This document shows, piece by piece, positions 53,593 through 61,737 of a stretch of DNA of 64,000 nucleotides. The translations under genes were made by a program, and so were the position numbers. Location: contig CAMVDV010000008.1 of assembly GCA_947166305.1 (NCBI GenBank), forward strand, positions 1-64,000, given 5' to 3'. The stretch's first letter is position 1. Every line of letters begins with the position of its first letter. Source of the stretch: an uncultured Prevotellaceae bacterium. Its GTDB lineage: Bacteria; Bacteroidota; Bacteroidia; Bacteroidales; Bacteroidaceae. The notes below the pieces were generated by a model. The model worked only from the letters and a program-made list of their open reading frames with translations. It was not told the origin of the DNA and ran no database searches.

Positions 53593-55968
53593 CTACAGCA
53601 CGGTGAGCTTGGCGAAACGGAGCATCAGCACCTTCGTACCGGCGTTCTCGAAGAGGACCGTGGCCTTGGCATCGATGCCGGAGCCTTCCACGTTCTGCAC
53701 GATGCCCTTGCCGAAACGCTCGTGCAGGACGGCGGCGCCGGCGGTGAGGGAAGACGTATCTCCCGACGACGCAACGCCCGACCCACTCAACGACCTCCCG
53801 GACCCTCTCCCAACCAGACCAGACCCTCTCCCAACCTCTCCCTTGTAGGGAGAGGAGTAGTTTGCTTTGGCGTTTGTATTTGTATCTGCCCCTCTTCCTG
53901 CAAGGGCTGGCCCTCTCCCGACATATCCTTTGCTTGGAGAGGAATAGTTTGCTTTTCCACCTGCATTGGTATCTGCCCCTCTCCCTACAAGGGAGAGGTT
54001 GGGAGAGGGTCTTGTTGCCTGCTGCCTATAGAACTGCTCGGGAATCTCCCGTATGAAGCGGCTGGGGCGGGAGAACTCCATCTTGCCGTTGCGGAAACGC
54101 GACTTGGCATAGGTGAGGATGACCTGCCGTTCGGCCCGTGTCAGCGCAACGTAGAAGAGGCGACGCTCTTCCTCGAGGCTGCGAGGCGAGTCGGACGACA
54201 TCTCGCTCGGAAAGAGTCCTTCCTCCAAACCCGCTATGAAGACGACGGGAAACTCCAGTCCCTTGGCCGAATGGATGGTCATCATGTTCACATGGTCGGC
54301 ATCCTTGTCCACGTTGTTGCGGTCGAAGTCGGTGGCGAGACTCGCGTCGTGCAGGTAGTCCGTGAGCGTCGTGCCCCGTCCCTGCTCAAGGCCGTCCTGC
54401 ACGAAGAGTGCGATGCCGTCGAGCATCTCCTGCATGTTCTCCTGCCTGGAAATGTCGTCCGGCTCATGACCGCTGAAGACGTACTGCTGCAGTCCGCTCT
54501 CCCTGGCAACGCGCAGGGCAAGGGTGTGGGCATCGTCCCTCTGTGCACTCTCCCGGAAGCCCTGCATCATGTCGCGGAAGGCAGCGATGCGGGAGAGCGT
54601 GGCGGCGCTGATGCCCGGGCACGACGCCTGCTCCAGCACGTCCCACACCGGGCGGTCCTGCGCCCTGGCCTCAAGGAAGAGCTTCTTCACCGTGGTGTCG
54701 CCGATGCCACGCGTCGGTTTGTTGATGACGCGCCGCAGCGACTCCTCGTCGTAGGGGTTCGCCGTCAGGCGCAGATAGCAGAGCAAGTCCTTGATTTCCT
54801 CCCTCTGATAGAACGACATGCCTGCATAGATGTGGTAGGGAATGTGGCCGTAGAGGAAACTGTCCTCTATCTTTCTGCTCTGAGCATTAGTGCGATAGAG
54901 CACGGCCATGCCTTTGTAGGGGATGCCGGCCCGGTGCGCTCGCTGCACTTCGCGCAGGATGATGCCGGCCTCGTCCGTGTCGCTGTAGGCCGAGAAGAGC
55001 GCGATGGGACTGCCCACCTCCTTCTCGCTGAACACTTGCTTCGCTATCTGTTCGCGATTGTTGCGGATGAGACTGCCGGCAGCGTTCACGATGGTCTGCG
55101 TAGACCTGTAGTTTCGCTCCAGCTTGAACAGGCGCACGCCCTGGTAAGTCTCCTGGAAATGGAGGATATTGTCGATGTCCGCCCCACGGAAACTATAGAT
55201 GCTCTGCGCATCGTCGCCCACCACGCAGACGCGTTGCCGCTTGTCCGTCAGCAGACGGATTATTTGGTGCTGGGCGAAGTTCGTGTCCTGATACTCGTCC
55301 ACCAGCACATATTGGAACCGCTCCTGCCACTGTTCGGCCACCTCGGGATTGCCCTCGAGGATGAGCCAAGTGCAGAGCAACAAGTCGTCGAAGTCCATGG
55401 CGTTGGCCTGCTTCAGACGTTCCTGGTAACGTCTGTAGATTTCGGGCGTCAGCGTGCGGTGCGTGTAGGCATCGCTCTCCCTGTAGTCCCTGACGGAAAG
55501 GTAGTTCTGCGGGAGCACGAGCCTGTTCTTGGCCGCAGAGATACGGCTCTGTATGGCAGCGGGCTTGTAGATTTTCTCGTCGAGCGACATCTCGCGGATG
55601 ATAAGGCGCAGCAGGCTCAGGCTGTCGCTCGTGTCGTAAATGGTATAGTTAGCGTCGTAGCCGAGCCGATGCCCTTCCGTTCGGAGCATACGGGCAAAGA
55701 TGCTGTGGAAAGTGCCCATCCAAAGCGCAGAAGCCTTCTCGGGTGACACGAGCAAGGCAATGCGCTCGCGCATCTCGCGGGCAGCCTTGTTGGTGAAAGT
55801 CAGGGCCAGGATGCGCCAAGGCTGCATCCCTTGCTCCAGCAGGTAAGCCACTTTGTAGGTGAGGACACGCGTCTTGCCACTGCCCGCACCGGCTATCACC
55901 AGCGAAGGCGCGTCGATGCAAAGCACCGCCTCACGCTGGCTCGGATTCAAATCTTCTAAATTCAGCAT
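53593..55968 (-). CDS. pcrA: ATP-dependent DNA helicase UvrD/PcrA
   Basis: 791 residues, superfamily 1A. Motifs in order: Q motif NPSQREAV, Walker A AGAGSGKT (26-33), [13 protein letters not shown] (Ia), VDEYQDTN (II), [15 protein letters not shown] (III), RNYRST (IV), [18 protein letters not shown] (V), [15 protein letters not shown] (VI). The 3'-5' helicase acts in excision repair and removal of stalled complexes. The C-terminal Tudor-like domain ([20 protein letters not shown] to the end) is intact. The linker before it (residues about 653-723) consists of two tandem palindromic elements translated as V-G-R-G-A-D-T-N and [12 protein letters not shown] repeats. Confidence 0.95.
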   Translation of the reverse strand: MLNLEDLNPSQREAVLCIDAPSLVIAGAGSGKTRVLTYKVAYLLEQGMQPWRILALTFTNKAAREMRERIALLVSPEKASALWMGTFHSIFARMLRTEGHRLGYDANYTIYDTSDSLSLLRLIIREMSLDEKIYKPAAIQSRISAAKNRLVLPQNYLSVRDYRESDAYTHRTLTPEIYRRYQERLKQANAMDFDDLLLCTWLILEGNPEVAEQWQERFQYVLVDEYQDTNFAQHQIIRLLTDKRQRVCVVGDDAQSIYSFRGADIDNILHFQETYQGVRLFKLERNYRSTQTIVNAAGSLIRNNREQIAKQVFSEKEVGSPIALFSAYSDTDEAGIILREVQRAHRAGIPYKGMAVLYRTNAQSRKIEDSFLYGHIPYHIYAGMSFYQREEIKDLLCYLRLTANPYDEESLRRVINKPTRGIGDTTVKKLFLEARAQDRPVWDVLEQASCPGISAATLSRIAAFRDMMQGFRESAQRDDAHTLALRVARESGLQQYVFSGHEPDDISRQENMQEMLDGIALFVQDGLEQGRGTTLTDYLHDASLATDFDRNNVDKDADHVNMMTIHSAKGLEFPVVFIAGLEEGLFPSEMSSDSPRSLEEERRLFYVALTRAERQVILTYAKSRFRNGKMEFSRPSRFIREIPEQFYRQQATRPSPNLSLVGRGADTNAGGKANYSSPSKGYVGRGPALAGRGADTNTNAKANYSSPYKGEVGRGSGLVGRGSGRSLSGSGVASSGDTSSLTAGAAVLHERFGKGIVQNVEGSGIDAKATVLFENAGTKVLMLRFAKLTVL
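53801..54011. repeat. Tandem nested palindromic elements inserted in the helicase gene
   Basis: A complete outer pair (left end GACCCTCTCCCAACC at 53822, right end GGTTGGGAGAGGGTC ending 54011) encloses two cores that both start A(A/G)TAGTTTGCTTT and end GTATCTGCCCCTCT, with a diverged middle hairpin between. An extra left-end copy lies at 53801-53816. The reading frame stays open throughout. Confidence 0.9.
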
Positions 55969-55994
55969 ATCGTCGGGAGTCTTTTCATCATTCC

Positions 55995-56096
55995 TTTATT
56001 CCATTTTCCACATTCTTAACTCCAATTTCTTAACTCTTAATTCTTAACTTATCCCTCTCTCTTTCTTAACTCTTAATTCTTAATTCTTAACTTCCC
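55995..56096. repeat. TCTTAAC/TCTTAAT microsatellite before the helicase gene
   Basis: TTCTTAACTC, TTAATTCTTAAC and related words repeat every 7-8 bp, filling most of the gap to the gene at 56103. Confidence 0.75.
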
Positions 56097-56102
56097 CCTC
56101 TC

Positions 56103-56654
56103 TTAGCTCATCATATACACAACGCATTGCCAGCAGAACGACACGACGATGGCGAAGGGAATGGCAAGGGGGTGACTGATGATGCCGTAGGTGAGCATAC
56201 GAGTCCAAGGCTTGTGACGGTCGTTGCCGTAGCCAAGGCAGAACACAATGAAAGAGAACCAGCCCAGGAAGAACAGGCCGTCCACCAGCGGACTGCCTGC
56301 CAGACCGCCCGTGATGCTGAGCAGCGGACTGTCGGGAGCCACGGCTGCGGCGAGGATGACGAAGAGCACGATGGCATACATCGCCGCATGGCGCAGGAAA
56401 CGAGGCCGACGAAGTGTCTCGCCAAGGGGCAGCAAGCTCTCCTTTATCACGCCCTGCATCATCAGACAACACAGGGCAAGCATCACCAATCGGCTGTGCA
56501 GACAGTCGGCAGCATGACGGAAGAGCCACCGCAAGCCCTCGTCGTCGAAGATGCTGCGGCACGGCAATCCCAGTGCCGACAAAGCCCACGAGAGGAATGG
56601 CAGCACGCCTGCCACGAGCAGCAGGACTACGAAGTTGCGCTCATTACTGTTCAT
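56103..56654 (-). CDS. Small integral membrane protein, AbgT-like N-terminal resemblance
   Basis: 183 residues from ATG 56654, whose first bases overlap the end of the response-regulator gene (ATGAACAGTAA). Four or five hydrophobic spans: FVVLLLVAGVLPFLSWALSA, LVMLALCCLMMQGVI, AAMYAIVLFVILAAAVAP, GLFFLGWFSFIVFCLGYG, LAIPFAIVVSFCWQCVVYMM. The segment FDDEGLRWLFRHAADCLHSR vaguely recalls the start of AbgT transporters, but the protein is less than half their length. It is the last gene of the two-component cluster and may be its target or a sensor partner. Confidence 0.65.
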   Translation of the reverse strand: MNSNERNFVVLLLVAGVLPFLSWALSALGLPCRSIFDDEGLRWLFRHAADCLHSRLVMLALCCLMMQGVIKESLLPLGETLRRPRFLRHAAMYAIVLFVILAAAVAPDSPLLSITGGLAGSPLVDGLFFLGWFSFIVFCLGYGNDRHKPWTRMLTYGIISHPLAIPFAIVVSFCWQCVVYMMS

Positions 56655-57366
56655 CGGCCACAAGATTGTCAGGGTCGATGATGTGCAACTGTATGGCCCG
56701 AACCACAAGACGGACGGCATTGACACCACTCCGCTCACGCTCCGGGAACAGACGGTTCGTGAGGTCCACCTGACGTTTCTCAAGGCTTTTCGTGCTGAAA
56801 GGCATCTGTCTCAGCCCGGCTATCATGTCCTTCGTGTAGCCAAGGGCCAGGTGGCGGAGGAATCTCTCGTCGTATTCGTCTATCTCATACTCAAGGAATG
56901 CGTCCACAGAGGCTTGCTCCTTGCACACCACCTTGCGGAATCGTGCCATCACCTTCTCGAGGAAAGGCTCGTTGAAGACAAGGTGCCGGCCATGCATCAC
57001 CTGCACAATGTCGTCTCGCTGCAGCAGGTTGCCGGTCTTGAGGATGATGCCGTCGGCTCCCGCCCCCAGCACATCTATCCAGAGGCGCTCGTTGAGAATC
57101 TCGCCCGTGAACACCAGTATCTTCATGTCGGCATAGCGTGTGCGCAACTGTCGGCAGATGTCAACGCCAACGGTGGTGCTTCCGCCCAGCCCAAGGTCGA
57201 GCAGTACGAGGTCGGGCTGCCCTTCGCGCAGGAGTTTCCAGAAGTCGCTTTCGCCCTGAGCGGTGCCGATAATCTCCGCTTCGGGCACTTCAGTCTGCAA
57301 TATCTGCTGTGTGCCTTTGAGCTCAAGCTTGTCGTCCTCGACAATAATTACTTTGAATTTGTCCAT
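56644..57366 (-). CDS. Response regulator, receiver plus LuxR-like HTH
   Basis: 240 residues. Receiver domain: acidic pair Asp11-Asp12 (VEDDKLELKG), phospho-acceptor Asp57 (LVLLDLGLGG), Thr near VFTGE and Lys in GIILKTGN. The C-terminal part (about 165-215, ERFLRHLALGYTKDMIAGLR, then STKSLEKRQVDLTNRLF) is an atypical HTH of the LuxR/FixJ kind. It is separated from the double sensor kinase by 30 bp and must be its partner. Confidence 0.88.
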   Translation of the reverse strand: MDKFKVIIVEDDKLELKGTQQILQTEVPEAEIIGTAQGESDFWKLLREGQPDLVLLDLGLGGSTTVGVDICRQLRTRYADMKILVFTGEILNERLWIDVLGAGADGIILKTGNLLQRDDIVQVMHGRHLVFNEPFLEKVMARFRKVVCKEQASVDAFLEYEIDEYDERFLRHLALGYTKDMIAGLRQMPFSTKSLEKRQVDLTNRLFPERERSGVNAVRLVVRAIQLHIIDPDNLVADEQ

Positions 57367-57396
57367 ATCTTCTTGGTTAAGTTGTTTCTATTGGTA

Positions 57397-60300
57397 TCAG
57401 CTTGCCGCCGGAAGCGAGAAGAGAATCCTGTAGCCTCGCTCGGTGTTCTCTGCCACGAGGCGCAGTCCGGGATGGCCGCAGGCAGCGTCGTGCTCTCGCA
57501 CCACCTGCCGCATGACCAGATATTCCAGCCGCTCCGTCTGCGGAGAGAAGAGGCTGGAGAGCTGTTCCTGCGTGAGCTTCTGTTCCTCCGCACTACATAT
57601 TATATATATCATGCTGTCGCGTTGCTCAACTTCGAGTGCGGCGTTGGCCATCGCCACAGCCTGCAATTGGTCTATCAGCAGCCGGAGTTGCATCTCGTCG
57701 CCTTTCACCTTGAGATTCGTGGCGTTGCATTTGATGCCGTTCGACTCAGCATAAGCAAAGAGCCGGCTCACTTCGACAACCTGCAGACGCAGCGGCGACT
57801 GGTCGGTCTGCCTTTGTGCCTGCTCATAGAGGAGCATATAGATGTGCCGATAGTAAGCCGTCAGGTCGAGCAAGTTGCGGTGGGAAGCGGCATCGACGCC
57901 TGTCTGTTGCATCTCGTCGGCCAACTGTTTGATGCGGGACGGAAAGTACATCGTCTCATGTTTAATGGTGCTGAGCGCGTTATCGAGGATTTGATTCATC
58001 ACATACAGGCGGTCGTGTTCGAAACGTTGGCGTTGCGTCTTGTCCTCTGCCTCACGGATGTTTTCCTCTGTTCGCCGCACCTTTTCCATCCCCTCGGCCA
58101 ACGTCTGCTTGAGCTTCAGCACAGGCTGTTTCATCTGAGGCTGCTCGAGATGATCGGCAATGCCCTGCAAAGCAGCGTCCGAAGCAGCGGCACTCTGGGG
58201 ATAAGACTGCAGGGCTGCAACAAGCTGGCGGTAGATGTCGTCGAGCGAGGCACGGTGGCGAAGCCTGCTTCGGAGCACGATGCGATAGAACAAAGCAAGC
58301 GATGCGATGAGCAACAGCACGATAAGAACGTAGAGAACGCGTGAGTCGGACGTCATCTTCTCCAGCCTTTGGCAGTCGGAAGCCAGCGTTCCGTCCGTAC
58401 TGTAAAGGCGATGAAGTCGCACACACTCTGCATTGCTCTCTCTATACGCCTCCCAATCTCCGAGGGCTTGCGCTGCGATGGCTTGTTCATTGAAGAGCGA
58501 TACGAGCAAAGGCGTATCGACAGGAGCCTCTACCTCACTGATGGCTTGGGCCGAGAAGGCATAGGCTTCGGCATAACGTCCCTGCAAATTAGCGGCAAAC
58601 GTGGAGTCGTAAAGCTCATAGCAACGTTGCGGCATGGCATTCAACGACAGGCTGAGAGCACAGACAAGCAGCAGGGAAAGCACCCGAGGCAAGCGGAACC
58701 AGAACCGACTCCCCTGCCCTTCCGTGCTCTCCACACCGAAGTCACAGCCGCTGAAAAGCGCCGAAAGTTTCTTATAGCTATTGATGATGCCCTTGCAATT
58801 CATGATGCCAAAGCCAAAACCCTTGCCCGCCTTCGTGCTACCAATGCGGTTGGGGTCATAGACCTTGCTGTCGTTGAGCGTCTGCACGTCTGCCTGTGAA
58901 AGTCCAACTCCTGTGTCCTTGACGCTGATTTCAACATAATTCTCGATGGAATGGGCCATTATTGTCACCTTACCGCCTGCCGGTGTGAACTTTCTCGCAT
59001 TGTCGAGAAGCGTATTAACCATGAAGAGTGTGAGGGTTTTGTCGGCCTTTATTTGGAGATCCGTTGCGGGAACTTCGAGATTTATCTGCTGTTGGGCAAA
59101 GGAAGATTGCTGCATGGCGACGGCAGAGAACACTTCGTTGAGAGAAAAACGCGACACATGGAGGCTGAGCCTTCCCTGTTGCATCTGAATCCACGAAGTG
59201 AGTCGGTCGTTCACGACCATCATGCCAGCACACAATTCCTGGATGTAGGAGAGTCGAGGCGAAGCATTTTCTCCCATTTCATCGAGCTTTTTTACTTCAG
59301 CAATGAGGCGATCGAGGTAAGGGATGATGGCATAAGCTACCGAAAGTTTTGTGCGTTGAAGGATGTGGCGTTGCTGTTGCGCAAGAAGTCGCTGTGCTGC
59401 CACCTCACCCTCTTCCCTGCTTTCCTCCAAATGTTCGTCGCTCTCTTGCTGAAGCTGTTCAAGCCGTAGAAGAGCCTGCCGCGATTCGTGGCTCGAAGCA
59501 ATCTCCCTTACTTGTTTTTCAAAGGAACGTGACCGATTGCGAAGCTGACGACCATAAAGATAAGCCAGCACCGCCACCAAGACAACAAGCAAAAGAAGCA
59601 AAACAAACTGTATCTGCTCGCTGCGAGCCTCCTGTTTCAGCAGAGCCTTACGGCTGTCAAGTTCCTTGTTTTGCCTTGATTCATCGAGAAGATCGAGATA
59701 CGTGTTACGATGAACGTCGGCCGAAGCCTTGTCGCCAAGCGCACTGTATGTGAGGCTGAGGTTCTCGTGGATGCCGGCAAGCCACGGCGTCACCTGATAA
59801 GGCGAACGGCTGTGGTCGCGAGCAAGGTGCAAAGCCTTGCCAAAGGATGCTAATGCCGCGTGGTAGGAACCTGCCGTAAAATAGACTTCGCCTAAGGTTC
59901 GGAGGGCACAAGCAGTCTGGAAGAGGTCGTTGTATTGCCTAAAAAGCGCGATGGAATGGCGGGAAAGTGCAGCAGCGAACTGCATTCTGGGCGAAGGGAG
60001 GTCGTCTGTCTGCCAACGGAGATGCTCACCGTAAAGAAAGGCATAGGCATCGGCACGTTGCTGCAGGACATTCATGGCACGCACCGAGTCGGCAATCATC
60101 GCGGAGAGTGACTGCAGGGCATTAGCTTCGAAGTATTTGTAGCCATTGGCTTTTGCCAAAGTATAGACACGGAAGAGGTGGTTGAACTCCGCGACGGTGA
60201 CTTCCTCCGGCAACCCTTCGATGAGTCCGCCGCTGCCAAGCATGTACTGATAATACAGCCACTGCGTTGTGTCCGCATCGAGATTGACATATCTCGACGC

Positions 60301-60840
60301 CTCCTGTATCTCGCTTCGGGCAGCACTGTCCTGTCCTAAATAATAATAATATGTAGAGGCCACAATGTGGAACTCTGTCAGAGCATAGTGCAGGCGATGA
60401 TTCTGATGCTCCGAGAGCTGGTTCTCCTCAGAAAGGATGCGACTGAGTCGCCTGCCAGCGCGTAGGCGTGCATCGAAGAAATCCTTGCCTCGGCCGATGC
60501 GTTGCATGACTTTCATGGTCAGCACGTCGGCACACAAAAGTTCTATCTGATTGCGGCTGAAGGCATGAACATGGCCAAGGAGATGCAGGGACTGGTCGAA
60601 CTTCATCTGCTGATAGGCCACATACGCCATGTTGTTCAATGCCTCTGCCTTGCCGTCGGGGTCGCCTTCGGAAAGTGCCAAGGCCTGTTTAGCCGCCTTG
60701 AGCGAGGCCGAGACATCAGAGTAGCGCAGCCGATAGGCCAGTCCGTTGCTCTCCTCGATGCGTGCCATGTCGTGCTCATCGACCTGCGAACAGGCCATGA
60801 GGAGCACAAGCATGGTGAGGAGGGTGGCTTTGACTTTCAT
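57397..60840 (-). CDS. Double sensor kinase: two sensor-kinase modules on one chain
   Basis: 1147 residues from ATG 60840 (MKVKATLLTMLVLLMACSQV, lipoprotein-type signal). Module 1: TPR-like sensor (30-400), span 412-430, coiled coil, and an ATPase domain with N box NTLLDNARKF (609-618), DTGVGL (642-647) and GKGFGFGI (672-679), but no phospho-accepting His in the dimerisation helix. Module 2: internal signal-like span 718-736, a short TPR sensor, span 835-853, an H box IKHETMYFP with His961, and a C-terminal ATPase-like domain lacking the N and G boxes. The layout resembles Bacteroidales DUF5112/DUF5113 kinases (from memory). Together they could form one working kinase with split functions. 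Confidence 0.8.
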   Translation of the reverse strand: MKVKATLLTMLVLLMACSQVDEHDMARIEESNGLAYRLRYSDVSASLKAAKQALALSEGDPDGKAEALNNMAYVAYQQMKFDQSLHLLGHVHAFSRNQIELLCADVLTMKVMQRIGRGKDFFDARLRAGRRLSRILSEENQLSEHQNHRLHYALTEFHIVASTYYYYLGQDSAARSEIQEASRYVNLDADTTQWLYYQYMLGSGGLIEGLPEEVTVAEFNHLFRVYTLAKANGYKYFEANALQSLSAMIADSVRAMNVLQQRADAYAFLYGEHLRWQTDDLPSPRMQFAAALSRHSIALFRQYNDLFQTACALRTLGEVYFTAGSYHAALASFGKALHLARDHSRSPYQVTPWLAGIHENLSLTYSALGDKASADVHRNTYLDLLDESRQNKELDSRKALLKQEARSEQIQFVLLLLLVVLVAVLAYLYGRQLRNRSRSFEKQVREIASSHESRQALLRLEQLQQESDEHLEESREEGEVAAQRLLAQQQRHILQRTKLSVAYAIIPYLDRLIAEVKKLDEMGENASPRLSYIQELCAGMMVVNDRLTSWIQMQQGRLSLHVSRFSLNEVFSAVAMQQSSFAQQQINLEVPATDLQIKADKTLTLFMVNTLLDNARKFTPAGGKVTIMAHSIENYVEISVKDTGVGLSQADVQTLNDSKVYDPNRIGSTKAGKGFGFGIMNCKGIINSYKKLSALFSGCDFGVESTEGQGSRFWFRLPRVLSLLLVCALSLSLNAMPQRCYELYDSTFAANLQGRYAEAYAFSAQAISEVEAPVDTPLLVSLFNEQAIAAQALGDWEAYRESNAECVRLHRLYSTDGTLASDCQRLEKMTSDSRVLYVLIVLLLIASLALFYRIVLRSRLRHRASLDDIYRQLVAALQSYPQSAAASDAALQGIADHLEQPQMKQPVLKLKQTLAEGMEKVRRTEENIREAEDKTQRQRFEHDRLYVMNQILDNALSTIKHETMYFPSRIKQLADEMQQTGVDAASHRNLLDLTAYYRHIYMLLYEQAQRQTDQSPLRLQVVEVSRLFAYAESNGIKCNATNLKVKGDEMQLRLLIDQLQAVAMANAALEVEQRDSMIYIICSAEEQKLTQEQLSSLFSPQTERLEYLVMRQVVREHDAACGHPGLRLVAENTERGYRILFSLPAAS

Positions 60841-60872
60841 CGGAACTGCGTAAAGGAGTGATGGACGATGCC

Positions 60873-61628
60873 TCAGATGAGGTCGAATGCCTTCTTGGGA
60901 ATCCAGCCTTGCTTGCCGTCGGCAATGGAAACCTCGCACCATTCCTTGAGGCTCGCGTCGAGGATTTCCACCTTACTTCCCTCGTGAAGGACGAAAAGAT
61001 CGTTGCCGTTGTCGGCCGGAGTGCTCTTGACTGTGACGGCAGGGGCAGTGACGATTCCGCTCGAATGGGTCTGCTTGAAGGCACGTTGCTGCCAGCCGCA
61101 TACGTTGGCGAGGCAGGTGACGACCAACATAAAAATTGCCGATGAAAAGGCAACTTTTCGTTTGATAATGCTTCCAGCGCCCCAGAATATGAGCAGGCTG
61201 ACGAGCATCAGGGCAAAGGAGAGCAGGCCTACCCAGGTCCAGGTGCGCAGAGAGAGCCAATTCGTCAGGTTGCGGAAGTAGGTGAAGAGAATGAATTCAT
61301 GCTGCGGGATGATCTTGTCGATGGTCTTCGTGCGCGCCAATTCGAGGTTATGGACAATGTCCTTGTTGCTCGGGTCGAGCTTGAGGGCACGTTCAAACCA
61401 AAGAATGCTGTGTGCGATGTCGTCGGTGCGATAGTAGGCGCAGCCGAGGTTGTAGCACACATCGGCAGTAGGAGTCTGCTGGGCAAGCTGGTCGTAGAGC
61501 TTGACGGCCTTCTCGAAGTCGCCACGAACGTAGGCGGAGTCGGCCAAAGTCTTCGTTTCGGCCGGGCTGGAAGCCTGTGCCGAGAGGGTGAAGAGAGCAA
61601 GGAGAATTACAAAAATATGCCGTTTCAT
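60873..61628 (-). CDS. batE: Aerotolerance protein BatE: TPR, two TM spans, SH3
   Basis: 251 residues. A signal peptide ([19 protein letters not shown]) is followed by TPRs ([40 protein letters not shown]), two membrane spans at about 130-155 and 160-180, and a bacterial SH3 domain ([30 protein letters not shown]). This is the BatE layout of the Bacteroides aerotolerance operon. It is transcribed after batD with a 109-bp gap that holds TTTACTA repeats; the kinase gene follows 32 bp later. Confidence 0.88.
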   Translation of the reverse strand: MKRHIFVILLALFTLSAQASSPAETKTLADSAYVRGDFEKAVKLYDQLAQQTPTADVCYNLGCAYYRTDDIAHSILWFERALKLDPSNKDIVHNLELARTKTIDKIIPQHEFILFTYFRNLTNWLSLRTWTWVGLLSFALMLVSLLIFWGAGSIIKRKVAFSSAIFMLVVTCLANVCGWQQRAFKQTHSSGIVTAPAVTVKSTPADNGNDLFVLHEGSKVEILDASLKEWCEVSIADGKQGWIPKKAFDLI

Positions 61629-61629
61629 C

Positions 61630-61678
61630 GGGAAATTTACTATTTGACGATTTACTATTTACTATTTATTTACGATTT
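61630..61678. repeat. TTTACTA/TTTACGA microsatellite before batE
   Basis: Units ATTTACTATTTGACGATTTA and similar, 8-9 bp each, lie directly upstream of the batE start. Confidence 0.75.
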
Positions 61679-61737
61679 GGATATTTGGTTATTTTAGGAG
61701 TTTTGCCTAACAATTACTATAAACTAAGAACGGCGGT

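Noticed and set aside
53722..55746. 674-codon plus-strand open frame
   Set aside because: It is antisense to the helicase gene, which carries all superfamily 1 motifs.
56551..58344. 597-codon plus-strand open frame
   Set aside because: Antisense to the response regulator and kinase genes; no recognisable domain.
60841..60942. N-terminal extension of the double kinase
   Set aside because: It overlaps batE in another frame, and the lipoprotein signal begins at 60840.
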